A stretch of DNA of 57,319 nucleotides. Source: Dissophora ornata. Taxonomy: Eukaryota; Mortierellomycota; Mortierellomycetes; Mortierellales; Mortierellaceae. The notes under the pieces are model-generated. The model was given only the letters and a program-made list of their open reading frames with translations, made no database searches and had not been told where the DNA came from. Each line of letters starts with the position of its first letter. Position 1 is the stretch's first letter. The position numbers were made by a program, and so were the translations under genes. Below, one piece after another: positions 1-10,700 of this stretch. The stretch is from positions 1 through 57,319 of the forward strand of contig MU616682.1 of NCBI GenBank assembly GCA_025201705.1, written 5' to 3'.

Positions 1-2075
1 AAAAAAAAAAAAAAAAAGGTTCAAGGATCGTTTGACGAAGTCGCAGGTGAAGCTGAAAAACAATAAAGACGTTACTCTCATTACCTCCCGAGTCCTCGGG
101 ACCTGCATCTGGCACGACAGGTACTTCGATTAATTCCACGCGACCCTCTCTTCGTCTGACTTCCGTATTCGCACTCGCCGTCATCTTCCTCTTGGCCCTC
201 GAGTCGGACGAAGGCTCATCATTCCTAGCCCGGTTCTTCAAGCTCGCTTTGTGCGTAAACGAGGGAACCTGACTGTCATCGTTGTCTTCCTCTGACTCAT
301 CCAGCGCAGACGCAACTCCATCGTCACCGCGAGCTGACCGACTTGTCTTTTTGGACGTAGTGGCGACGATAGGCTTCGCCTTAGGTATAATATCTGGCAC
401 CGCCTTCCTACTGCGGCCAGCTGTCTTCACCTTTTGTTCTTGAGCTACGTTTTTGGTTTTTCGTTGTGGCTTTCTAGCCGGCGCCGCCAGATCCTCCTCT
501 TCATCCTCCTCTTCATCCTCCTCTTTCTCTTCCTCTTCCTCTTCTTCTTCCTCCCCCTCTTCCTCTTCCTCTTTTTCATGGACTGGTTTCCTATAAGCTA
601 CCTCCTGGTCCTCATCCGAAAACTGTAGTCGATCGTCATCCGCGTACTGCGACTCCGATTCATGGTATATCTGATCATCGTCAACATCGTCAACATCGCC
701 ATCATCCTCGTCACTTGGCTCCGCCCTTCGCGCCGTCGCAGACCTCCCTTTTCTTTTGAATCCCGAGGGCATCCGTGGGGCGGTTGTTGTTTTCATTGAT
801 GTCGCTACTGCTGTTGTCGGCTTTGTTGGTAATGTGATCGGCTCATGCCTTTGTGGCAATTCGCTGTCATCTACGTCACCATCACCGCCGTTACTCAAGT
901 CGTCCTCACCGTCGAAATTACCACCATAGCTGCCAAAGTCAAACGCCTTTGGTCGCCCTGCCTCTGTTCCGACTCTCCTGGACGCCATGAATGTCGTAGG
1001 GAAAATTGCAGTTCGTGAGATAGGAAGCGATGATAGTGGTGACCCCATTGCAGTGATTGCCTTTATCTGAGCACTCTTTTTACGGGAGGCATTTAGCAAC
1101 CTATCCAAGGCTGGTGAGCCCGTAGCCCTGTGAGTAGCTATATTTTTGGGCTGCGGTGCAAGTCGCGCAGTTTGTCTCAGAGGTGCCTGATGGAATTCTT
1201 CTTCTTCCTGATCCTGATACTCATCCTGAGCAAAGTCCTGCTGATCCGGCTCAATGTCAGAGGAGTCGTTGGTGAAAACGAGACGCTTCTTGACGGCATG
1301 GAAGGAAGGTGACTGATACTCCTCCGCGTTATCGTACATACTCTCGTTAGGCAGTAATGATAGTCCTGTTACAAAACAACTGTTGTATTAGTAACTGGGA
1401 ACTCGCAGGTGGTGCGAGTAAGTGTAAATGGAAGATATTCTGAGAACACATGGCTAGCGCTCACCTCCAACTGAATTACTAAGGCCGGAAGTAGACCCCT
1501 TAGACATGGGCACATTCCGTGATCGCCGAGATGTAGGTGTCGACAACAACTCTTGAGGTAGCTCCTGTTCTACATATCCATGTGCCTGCTGTTGCCGTCG
1601 CCGCGTCTGTGGCGACATCTCTCTAGCGCCATCATCATTGTCACTATACTCCTCTTGGTCGCTGGGTTCGTTGTTAGGTTGGTTGCCGTCGTTATCGTCG
1701 TCCCAAAAGTCGTCAATGTTGTCCAGACCGTCAGCGTCCTTCTTGATGTTGGCTTTCATGGTGATCCCTGTCCTCCTGTTTTGGTGTTGAGAGGAGTGAG
1801 CAGAAGAAACATGAGTCGTCGCTGACTACAACGGTCTCAACAGATAACTGAATAAACTTTGGTAGCTATCCTGCTGTGCAGACAAAAGCAATCCTCGTAC
1901 CTTCCAACCACGCCCACGTCGAAAAAATTGTTAGCCCTCGCGCGAGGACCTGCTTTGAAATCCTACATTGGTGGATGGAGCGGAATGCTGAGCATATTAG
2001 AACGCGACCTGATCCACTGATTGCATAGGAGCACTGGCCCGTGGCGTGCTGGTTGAATTGCTTTACCCTACTCAT
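1..2075 (-). CDS. CENP-C/Mif2-like centromere protein, N-terminal part (3' end off window)
   Basis: Inner-kinetochore protein that in this family links CENP-A nucleosomes to the outer kinetochore. The model has a three-codon first exon 2067-2075 (ATG AGT AGG), then 1901-1962, 1465-1775 and 85-1365, with GT-AG introns and consistent phases (9+62+311+1281 nt, about 554 residues so far). Splicing rebuilds the fungal Mif2 N-terminal signature: NNFFDVGVVGRRTGIT, then KKDADGLDNIDDFW. The rest is disordered and very acidic: 1580-1759 is Asp/Glu-rich, and 490-580 encodes a near-continuous Glu tract. A good donor (GTAATG) at 84 is followed by a 17-nt T-run (minus strand) at the window edge, so the next acceptor probably lies outside. 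The CENP-C box and cupin domain should be there and are not visible. Identification rests on the N-terminal motif only. Confidence 0.7.
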
Positions 2076-2602
2076 GTTGGTGAATGCGAGTAGAGCGTGT
2101 TTTAATTCCGAGAGCGGCTGATGGCAGTGTTGTCTGGAGTCTCCCAGTTATTTTGGCTGCGATGAATGAAAAGAAGACCCCCAGCTTCTGAGCAAGTGTT
2201 CTTTGTGAAATCAACTTAAATATCATCGACTGTCAACGTCACGTGGAACTTCAATTGAGAGGGTGTCCTTATTCAGGCAACGCTGGCTCTTCTGAGGGAA
2301 AAAGACACCAAAAAACTCACACAAAACCCTAACAAAAATCCTAAAAATCCTAAGTCCTAAAAACTCCCTTGTAACCCCTGAAGAGCCCTGAAAAACCCCC
2401 CAAAGGACATGCGGATGCGATCAATGCCAAAAAGAGGGATCAGAGGGACAAAAGGTTTTAAAAAAACCCTCAACCCCGTAAAACATCAAAGTGACAGTGA
2501 ATTTATCGCATGGCCTGCCAACTATAGGAAGTAATAGCTATCAAAGCGAGTGCATGGAATATATGTACAATAGCAAACAGAGCGATGCAACGATCGATCA
2601 AT
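2076..2602. promoter_or_regulatory. Intergenic: CENP-C promoter side and 3' flank of the KQEL gene
   Basis: About 530 bp between two minus-strand genes, with no supportable coding sequence. Positions 2300-2480 are strongly A/C-skewed on the plus strand and contain repeated short elements of the form (T)CCTAAA and one AACCCTAA (2325-2332), which resembles a fungal telobox. The function is not shown. Confidence 0.4.
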
Positions 2603-4285
2603 TTACAGCTCCTGCTTGATCTCGTCGGCTCTATCAGCAACCTTCTCCGCCTTCTGCTCAACCTGGTCTGCGACCTTCCTAGCCCCGTCCTTCGCCTTCT
2701 TCGTGGCTTCTTCAGATCCCTGTGCTACCTTGTTCATCCCCGCACTGATAGCTTCCTCTGCCTTTCTCTTAGCCTCGGCTACCGCATCCTTCACATCCTG
2801 TGCAAGCTTCTCTCCACCGCTATTGACCTTCTCAGTTCCTTCCACGACCTTCTCCTGCATCCTTGCACCGGCATCTTTGATATCGGCGCCTGCCTCCGTG
2901 GCCTTGACAAACGCTTTATCCTTGATATCCTGAGCGTTCTTCTTGGTCTCCTCGGCAGCATTCTTGACCGCCTCTTCTGAAACACGGAACACTCTCTGGG
3001 CCGTCTGGGATGCCTTCTCAGCTGCGTTCTCAACTCCCTCCTGAACGCCATCAGCCACGGCTTCAGCTTTGGGAGGCTCAGTAACCTGCGATGACTCGGG
3101 GCAGAAGACGTACTTGAGAACATCGCCAATGTTGTTGGAGCTCAGGACCTCGGAACTGAAAGCGAAGATGTTGCGGACAATGGGGATATTGTTAAAGACA
3201 GTGGAGCCAGAACCGCCGGAGCCGGCGCCGCGGGTGATGAGCTGAAGAGCCGCCTCATCGGATAGTGACTGAAGGACAGAGTCGGGGATTTCCTTGCCGA
3301 TTCTCATGCTGACTAGGTTGTTGATATCACGAGCAATCTGCGCATGAGGGGAGGAAGAGCTTTCGGAGGTGAGGGCCAAGTAGGCGATGGTGCGGACCCG
3401 CCGGTCCGAAGGACTTAGATCTGCGAGGCGGGCAACACTCTGGGCCATCTGGATCTCGATCGCCAGCCTTCCGACCGCGTGGACAATAGTCTGGAGATCA
3501 AGAGACTTGACAGTCGAGCTGGGAGGGGCGGCAGCAAAGGCGCCACCTGCAAGTCCATGGGTCAGACTGCTGTAGTAGACAACATCTTCGACGCCCTTGA
3601 GGTAGGCGGTGTCAGTAGTCTCGCATACATTCGAAGGAGAGACAACGCCCTTGGCCATCTTGATAGTGTTAGAGGACTTGATCAGGCCGAAGCCGAGAAT
3701 ATCCCAAAGAGGCGATGCACCGCCTTGCTTTTCGGTTTCCTCAACCTCTTGGGGCGCCTTCGCTTCTGCATCCTCCTGCTTCTTTGGATTTGCATTGGCG
3801 TCTTCCTTCTTGTTAGCTTTGGCATTTTCCTTCTTGGCTATGGCTTTCTTGACGGCGTAGGACTCCTTTGAGAGAGGGGGAAGGTTAACGACGGTGTCAT
3901 AGACGGCATTGACGATGAGTGCAGCTCTTTGGGTATCGATATCAGTGAGACTGGTAGCAGCATCCAAAGCTTCGGATCCATGCTCCTGAATGGCCTTGAG
4001 CTTAGCTTGCTCAAGTCTGGACCAGTCTGCATCTCCGCCAGAGAAAATGCTGAGGGAGACGGCCTGGACAATGTCGTCGACGATAGGAAGCCTTAACCCG
4101 GCTGTGAGCTTAGAGAGGTCCTGTCTATTGTTGAAGGACTCGACTCCGCTGGCGCTGATTTTTTCGAGCAGGTGAGGGGCGACGCTCATGACTGTGGGGT
4201 CTTTGACAAACTCCTCGAGTGACTCGGCCGCAAAGGCGGACGAGACAAGGAGAGCGGCGATCGAAAGGCTGAGGAAAAGCTTCAT
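2603..4285 (-). CDS. Secretory-pathway protein with EcsC-like middle, LEA-like helical tail and C-terminal KQEL
   Basis: Single-exon, 560 residues. Residues 1-19 (MKLFLSLSIAALLVSSAFA) form a clear signal peptide with an Ala-X-Ala cleavage site. Residues about 60-390 are mostly helical; the stretch MAQSVARLADLSPSDRRVRT resembles EcsC-family proteins, a weak resemblance judged by eye. A Lys/Ala/Glu-rich low-complexity segment lies near residues 145-190. The last ~150 residues are amphipathic Ala/Lys/Glu/Asp repeats without proline, like LEA or apolipoprotein helices. The protein ends in KQEL, which fits the ER-retrieval pattern [KRHQSA][DENQ]EL, so an ER-lumen protein is more likely than a secreted one. 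The start is the only ATG that places the signal peptide at the N-terminus. The biochemical role is unknown. Confidence 0.75.
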   Translation of the reverse strand: MKLFLSLSIAALLVSSAFAAESLEEFVKDPTVMSVAPHLLEKISASGVESFNNRQDLSKLTAGLRLPIVDDIVQAVSLSIFSGGDADWSRLEQAKLKAIQEHGSEALDAATSLTDIDTQRAALIVNAVYDTVVNLPPLSKESYAVKKAIAKKENAKANKKEDANANPKKQEDAEAKAPQEVEETEKQGGASPLWDILGFGLIKSSNTIKMAKGVVSPSNVCETTDTAYLKGVEDVVYYSSLTHGLAGGAFAAAPPSSTVKSLDLQTIVHAVGRLAIEIQMAQSVARLADLSPSDRRVRTIAYLALTSESSSSPHAQIARDINNLVSMRIGKEIPDSVLQSLSDEAALQLITRGAGSGGSGSTVFNNIPIVRNIFAFSSEVLSSNNIGDVLKYVFCPESSQVTEPPKAEAVADGVQEGVENAAEKASQTAQRVFRVSEEAVKNAAEETKKNAQDIKDKAFVKATEAGADIKDAGARMQEKVVEGTEKVNSGGEKLAQDVKDAVAEAKRKAEEAISAGMNKVAQGSEEATKKAKDGARKVADQVEQKAEKVADRADEIKQEL

Positions 4286-5029
4286 AGTGGGGAGGTGGAA
4301 GGAGGAAATATATTATGTAGAAGTAAGGGTGGGTGGAAGATGAGGAGTATAGGAGAAAAGAAGCGAGGGATGGAAAGAAGGATCGGCTTGTATTTGTAGT
4401 GCGCTGTCTGCGAGAAAGCAACGAAGGGGAGATGATATTGCGAGGAGAATAAAAAGGGGTTTTGCGAACAAAGGAAGCGAGGGAGACAGCAGAGTGGGCT
4501 AGTGAACCCGGACATCGCCATGTCGCGATCATCCGTTCATTAAAGGCGACGTCTATCGGCGATGTCTTTTGCAGTGATGATAGGAACATGCCGATATCCT
4601 TATCACTGGTCATTTGGCTGAATTCGCGGCCTTGCAGCAGTCGCGTCTCATTCTCGCGTTCTTGCTCGAGCATCTGTCTCAAGCGCAAATCGGAACAGAC
4701 ACACACACGCCTCATTTCTCTCTCCCTCTCCTCTCCCTCTCTTTCCGCCCACCCTTGTACCCTACAGAAATGGCTTCTATTGCCACACCTCCCATTCTGC
4801 ACGGAGAATTAACATCTACTCCTTACCCTCCCTTCCCTCCCTTCCCTCTAACCCCTACTAACAGCAGATTTACATCCTACACCACCACAAAAAAGGAGGG
4901 CTTCGTTGAAGACTCAAAACAACAACATGCGCAAGGATGCTTGACTTGGAGAGAAGGGGTGGGAAGGAAACAGGGCCAAACTAGGATTTTACCATAGAAA
5001 TTGTTGACGCTCATGCGAGGGCTTAATTT
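4286..5029. promoter_or_regulatory. Intergenic: promoter side of the KQEL gene
   Basis: About 740 bp upstream of the minus-strand KQEL gene and downstream of the SDR pseudogene. The plus strand is rich in GGAGG/GAAGG next to the gene and in CTCTCC/CCCTTCC runs at 4715-4850. Short open frames here have no recognisable homology and overlap each other on both strands. No gene is seen. Confidence 0.4.
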
Positions 5030-6090
5030 CTATTCTCCAGACCTGTCGTTGATCAGACGACGAACTTCCTGTGTAATATACTCGTTGAACCCTGTGTGCT
5101 TTGGTTTCCATCCCAAGATCTCTCAGGCTTCCGCCGCACGCGGACGCGAATTGCCACCGAGCGCCACGTCCGAGCCCTTGGCCCAGTACACGGTCAGCTC
5201 CTCAGACTCGTACTCCTCACTTCGCCCGAGTCATTGATTCTTAACTCTTTGCAACCTCTCCATACGTAAACTTTCCATCCTCTATAAAGTAGTATGTATC
5301 CTCGTTCTTCGGTAGAGGCTTGCGGTTCGCCGATGCACTGCTGTCGCCGTCATCAGACCCCTGCAGCGTGAGCTCGAACAGAGTAATGTAAAAAATACGC
5401 CAGGTCGACAACGTGAACCTTACCCCAGATGTTCAAGACTTTCCCGATCTGCAGGGCCTTTCCATGCTTGAGTGAGCACTCCACATGATGAAGGATCTGG
5501 ATCGAGTTGTGGTTACCGGTGCCAGTTCCGGTTCCCCAGATCGTTGGTGGTGCAACAATATATGTATCGATTTTACCGACCAACTCGGGCGAGGTGATCT
5601 CAAGATCGACGTCGCGATGATATTGCGTTGGACCCAGAGCGTTGAGCTGGGTCACGTAGTTGTCATAGTAGACAGCCTCGCTAGCAAAAGCGCCTTTTGC
5701 GCCGTCGAGTAGGACACCTGTTCCGCTCGTGTGGATCAGGATACTTTCGTCCGCCATCAAGGCGGGGACGATGCAAGAGACCCTTGAAAATAACCTTGAT
5801 GACAGGATAATGGTCTGCGTCTGCAAAATGGAGAAACACATCGGTGTTGGCAGCCTCTTGGGTCAAGAGATCGAGGTCGTCGAGGGAACCGATCACTGGT
5901 ACAATGCCGAGGGGTCGGAAGTCGCGCTCAGCCTTTTCAGAAAATCGGATCAGAGCTCTGAAAGAGCATTTAGAGTGGGTGGATTCTTTCTTGAGAAGGA
6001 GGTAAGAAGGTCCAGAGTGGTAAATCCGATGCAGTCAGTGACGCCAGTGATGCCAGTGATGAATACTCGAATAGGGCCATGCCTGAAGAG
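5030..6090 (-). pseudogene. Decayed NAD(P)-dependent epimerase/dehydratase (SDR family)
   Basis: Remnant of an atypical/extended short-chain dehydrogenase. Read 5' to 3' on the minus strand, fragments in successive frames match the family order: RVFITGITGVTDCIG (Rossmann start, near 6070), FRALIRFSEKAERDF (near 5950), VIGSLDDLDLLTQEAANTDV (near 5880), ILIHTSGTGVL (near 5720), IDTYIVAPPTIWGTG (near 5560), KVHVVDLA (near 5410), EDTYYFIEDGKFTYGEVA (near 5265) and ILGWKPKHTGFNEYITQEV (near 5080). The frame changes at least three times, two of them at homopolymers (CCCC near 5765, TTTTTT near 5397). In-frame stops interrupt the C-terminal part, including TGA just before ILGWKP. No single intron explains this. 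Sequencing error at homopolymers could explain part, but not the stops. The catalytic potential is lost as read. Confidence 0.75.
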
Positions 6091-7110
6091 TGTTAAGGAT
6101 AAGATGCAGTTGCGCAGAGTACGTGGAACAACCGTGCTCCTGCATGTCTGATTCAGTCATAGCTAATGGCGTATTCGCCAGAGCGCCGCGTGCATTAGGT
6201 GATTAATAATGCCAAGACGGGTTCAGGATTTTGTGTTCCAACCTTAGAAAACCTTCATATGGCAGTAGACATGTGGCCATACATGGGCCAGGCGGAACAC
6301 AAATTAATGCGACAATGCTGGAGAGGATCTCCATCGAATTGATGCCCTGATCTGTAGAAAGTTACTACTCTCCATAATTGCAAATGGTGTTCACTTCTGT
6401 CTTGAGTGCGGCCAAAGCCGAACATCAAGCCCTGAAAGGAGAGTGCTACCATTGATTCGACTTTCTATGAACATTGCGATCCTACGATCCTACGATCCTT
6501 CGTGTCGACATTTCGTACTACGCTTATAAGGATCCGTGCACGAGGACGTTTTTTTTTTTTTCCAACATACCAGAAAATTATCCAACGCAACCCTGAAGTT
6601 GATGACACCTCCCTTTCAGGGTTCGTGGCTGCTCGTCATATGACTCGATGTACGGCAATCTACAAGTCCACTGCCTAGTTCTTGACGCTTTATCAATGGT
6701 GGCATGGCTAACGACTTGCCAGTCGCGGTTTATGATACCATTGTTCCTGTCAGGGTCCTTTCTTCTACTTGATCGGCTCTGTAAAATAAATAATATAAAA
6801 AATGATCTTCCTGCATACATCTGTAGCCACTCCTTTCGCAAATCTTAGTCATCTTTGACCAATTTTTTCTTGGCGGCTGGGGAGATAGGAAAGCTTAGGA
6901 AAGCTTTACTTATGCTGGTCGAGACTACAAATGTCCCGACTTCTCCCCCCACCATCACCACCTTGGCAGTGGCAAAAGCGAAAATGAAGGCTTTTTGATG
7001 GAGCTTGAAAGTATTTTCTAGATTCAAAAGCAACTTATCCTACCTGGCCGATGCAGACAACAAATGACTTTTTTTTATTAGAGTTTTACCAGTTGCTCGT
7101 GCTTTACATA
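6091..7110. other. Intergenic, no supportable gene
   Basis: About 1 kb between the SDR pseudogene and the small 119-residue gene. It contains poly-T and AT-rich stretches (6550-6562, 6785-6805, 7070-7080) and a TCCTACGATCCTACGATCC direct repeat near 6480. A 62-codon minus frame (6845-7033) has no recognised homology and no splice context, so it is left out. Confidence 0.4.
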
Positions 7111-7554
7111 TTACCGCTGTGTCCTGCTGCTACTACTACTACTGGGCCCGCTCAAACTAAACCACAGCTTGAGCGGTGTCGGCTCAATGACTTCGCCATC
7201 GATTTGAATATCGTACTTTTCCTTCAACATCCACGGCCGCTGTGTGATGGTTAGATGAAACTCGTCATGGTTCAGCTCGACGGTTGTCTCTGAAGGTGGT
7301 GAAGCGATGGTTGCCCAAACGATGTTCTAAAAAGAGTGCAGATATCCCGGGGCATTATTATCCTTGTGCTGTCATCTCTAGCGTCCCCACAGCGATTTGA
7401 AAACACCTACTTGGAGCAACTTTTGGGCCTCGATACTGAGCTGAAGTGGATCGCCCTCTTGATTACTATCATGATCGGGATAAAAAAAATGTGAAGGAGG
7501 GTGGGTGTGTGAGCCACGGTACAAGTCCAAGTTCGCAGATCGAGACTCGGTCAT
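7111..7554 (-). CDS. Small two-exon gene, 119-residue protein of unknown function
   Basis: Exon 1 is 7411-7554 (48 codons, starting MTESRSANLDLYRG), intron 7327-7410 (GTAGGT...TTTTAG, 84 nt), exon 2 7111-7326 ending in TAA. The phase is 0 on both sides. The product runs through a polar N-terminus, a short helix QLSIEAQKLLQ, and then a compact beta-like segment (NIVWATIASPP..., TVELNHDEFHLTITQRPW, KYDIQIDGEVIEPTPLKLWF) before a Ser-rich tail. The even amino-acid composition and clean splice sites argue for a real gene. I do not recognise the family. It lies about 210 bp downstream of the SAPS gene on the same strand. Confidence 0.55.
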
Positions 7555-7762
7555 TCACATTCACGAACCTGATGAACGTTGCAACTTGGGTTATACGATG
7601 ACCAACACGGACCAGCCGGGTGTCAGGGAAATGTATTGTGTCCATGATGGAAGAATGGACGCGAATGAGAGACGTGCATATTGCGTTTTTTATGTTTGCC
7701 TTTTCTTGCAGTTCTAGTTTTATTTCCCTTTTATTGTCGGCGGCAATTTTCATTTTCTCTCC

Positions 7763-10700
7763 TTAGAGTTCCATCGCTTCGTTGTCGTTGGCGGCGTTTG
7801 ATTCCTGTACATGTTCCGCCGATGTACTCGTCCTGTTCCTCTTATTGATCTTATGTTTCCGCTTCTTCTCCCGCTTTTTTTCCTTCTTTCGCTCTTGACG
7901 CTCTACCTCAGTCATCCCCGACAGATCCATGTGTCCTCCATTACTGTCACCTGAGCTGTGGCAATCCTCAGTAGCCTCTGGACCTTCTCCAGCGGAGTCT
8001 GTTCCGCTGTCATGACTCTCAGAGCCAGAGTCGCATGTCGATGTCTGTGTCTCTGAGTAGTCGTCCTCCTCTCCTGCATCCTCAGCGTGCACACTGCTAA
8101 TCTGGCGCTTCTTCTTGTTTTTTTTCTTCTTCTTTGTCTTTGTTGTCGCCGATGTGGTTGTCGTTAATGTTGAAGCTGCATCATTTGCGGTAGCAGAAGA
8201 TCCATTCTCGACTGCCTTTGGTACTTCCTGGCTAGTCAACGAGGCTATTACAGCATGTCCGTTTGCACCCGTCTTTGGTTTGGTGGAGGCCTTTCCTTCG
8301 TTGGCACCGAGCATGGCGTTGATGACACGCTGAGGTGGGATCAGCTTCCAGTCCATTTCTGGCATCAGATTCGCAAGTGCCTTTTGAACTTGGAGCTCGT
8401 GGTCCTGCTCTAATTTCTCCTTAGCTTGCTCTTCCGCGGCTCGATCGTACTTCATCGGCACCCCAAAACCAAGAGAGTTGCCATCTGAAAACAACAGACG
8501 GAGATTGAATGATTTCAGTGTGAGATGTCACATAATACATCTCCAAGAGGAACCTGGCAGGGTTACAAGTTATACATTGTAGCTTACATTGTGAACCAAG
8601 GTCAATGCCATCGTTTCCACGGGCTGACACTCCAGGAATACCAATGTGCCGTTTGGTGAGGGGCGTCTCGCTAGGCTGTCGCGATTGAAGCGGAGCAAAT
8701 TGAAATCGGAGATTTGGGTCCATATCGCATAGGGTATCGCGTGTCTGCTCCAATGTCGCCTCTCGCAAACTTTGCTGGAAGCCCTCCCATTCTGGATTAA
8801 CGCGAGTCAAGTCAGTCCAAAATGTCGGTGAGATAAGGCCTTTTTGAGACTCTTCTCTAGCTTTGGCATTAATTCCGTTGGTGACTCTTTGCACCTCAAC
8901 TTCGAGCGATAGTCGGATGCAGTTGAGGATCAAAATGATATAGCCCCTGGACCCCGTAGGTTGCTCTGTTGTCCTGTAGTGTTCGATCATACGGTTGATG
9001 AAGTTTGTCTTCACAAAAAATTGCTCGTAGACTGTTATTTGTTCTGAATACAGAACAACCCGGAACAACTTGTAGAACTGTACATGGAAGGCGTTGTTGA
9101 ATCTAGTGAACATCGATATGTTGGTTAGCAATTATATGCACTCGCTCAACACACCGGACGGATGAAGCATGAAGCACGCGAGTGTCACTTGCCGAAACTG
9201 GAAAAAGCTGTCGACAAGTGTCATCCAAAATATCTCTGGTATGGACCCCAGCAGAGCAGGATCATCCTTAACGTCGTTTAGGCAGTGATATATTGAGTCC
9301 AGAAGCCAGAGGCGAGCAACAGTGAACGATGAAGGGACGGTGTAGCCAGGCAATGAAACCCTACAAAAGAGTATGATGGAGCACGCATGAGTTTATATTA
9401 TTCTAAATCGTCATCGATGGAATAAATGCACAATGCATGCCATGTCACTTACTTTTCGCCGCTCGATTTGGATCCAATGAAAGCATGACACAGGTCGGGT
9501 ATATGAACGGCGAGGTGCTTTCCAAATTCAGTAGCAGTCCGCTCCAGATGAGACTCGACCCTGTTAAAGGATTTATCTGTGATGTAGATGCTGTTGGCAA
9601 ACATCTCCTGAAACGGTACTTGAATACTACATTGATAGAAATTCGACTGTTAAACGTCGAACATCGATGGTAGCTCATATAGGCATACTAGTCTAGTTCT
9701 TGCGGAGGACATTACCTGCGTACTAGGACAGAGTATATAATCTCTGTACATCCATGTCGCTTAGCCGGAGGACCTGACTGCACTCCTTGTGACAGCCGCT
9801 CCGCCCACATAGGGTCATCAGCCAGACACGAAAAGATGACCTTGGCCTCCTTGGCCCGTGTCGCCTCATCTAGGAGCGAGACTACAACGTCCGCCATACT
9901 TGGCGATGGGTCTGGGAATGAAACCATGCAATATGTAAGTCTGCGATCCTGTCCAAATGTCTGTAAATCCTGTTGATCATATGCTGATCGAGTCCTTACC
10001 ATTAGTAAGTGTGACCATTGCCAAGAGCATTTCCATAAAATGGCCATTCTGTAAAGTCCTGTAATATTCCTGGATTTTCTCCGCAAAGCCATACGTGTAA
10101 GTCGGGAATAGGACCTTGATCATCGACAAAGCGACGGGCGTTTGATCCAGAAACGGCAGCATATCAAAGATCAATGGGGTTCTGGCCACACCTGTCTCTG
10201 GGTCCACATCCTCAAAAAGTGTTGCCATGGTCTGAGCCCTGAATTTTTTCAAAATGGTTTCAAAAACCTTTTGAAAGTGATAAAAGTTGCCGTTCGACTC
10301 GGGTCGGAAGATCTTGAAAAGTTCTCTAACTAAACGAGTGAGAGAGAACACGCAAGGTGTTAACGAGAGGTGCCAATCAGCCACATGTGGCGTCCATCCA
10401 GCTCTATCTGATGTCCATACCGATTGCTTGATGACTGCTGCTGAGAATAAACTCATTGTACACATCGCTGCGTGTTAAAAAGTTCATCGCAGTATACGAC
10501 TTTTTCATGAGGTTCAGGTCGGAAAAATCCCGTGCTCGCCTGCATTGCACCATGCGTGTCATGAATTTGGACTCTTGGCTCGCGTCGTCGTCCATTCCAT
10601 TGCTGAGACTCTTTGCGATTTCCGAGTCCAGGCGAGTGATACTTTCAATCACGTATGGTATCATCCCTATCCGTCATTAGAAAATGAGAAATTCGAGTTA

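Noticed and set aside
53..84. 32-nt intron in CENP-C (GTAATG...TTTTTCAG)
   Set aside because: Too short for a spliceosomal intron, and it leads to a stop within ten codons. A longer intron leaving the window is more likely.
7469..7753. 94-codon minus frame
   Set aside because: Different frame from the spliced 119-residue gene that covers the same bases; it ends just after a T8 run and has no homology.
10260..10320. tRNA-like B box (GTTCGACTC)
   Set aside because: It lies inside a SAPS exon, and no matching A box or cloverleaf was found. No tRNA was seen elsewhere by eye.
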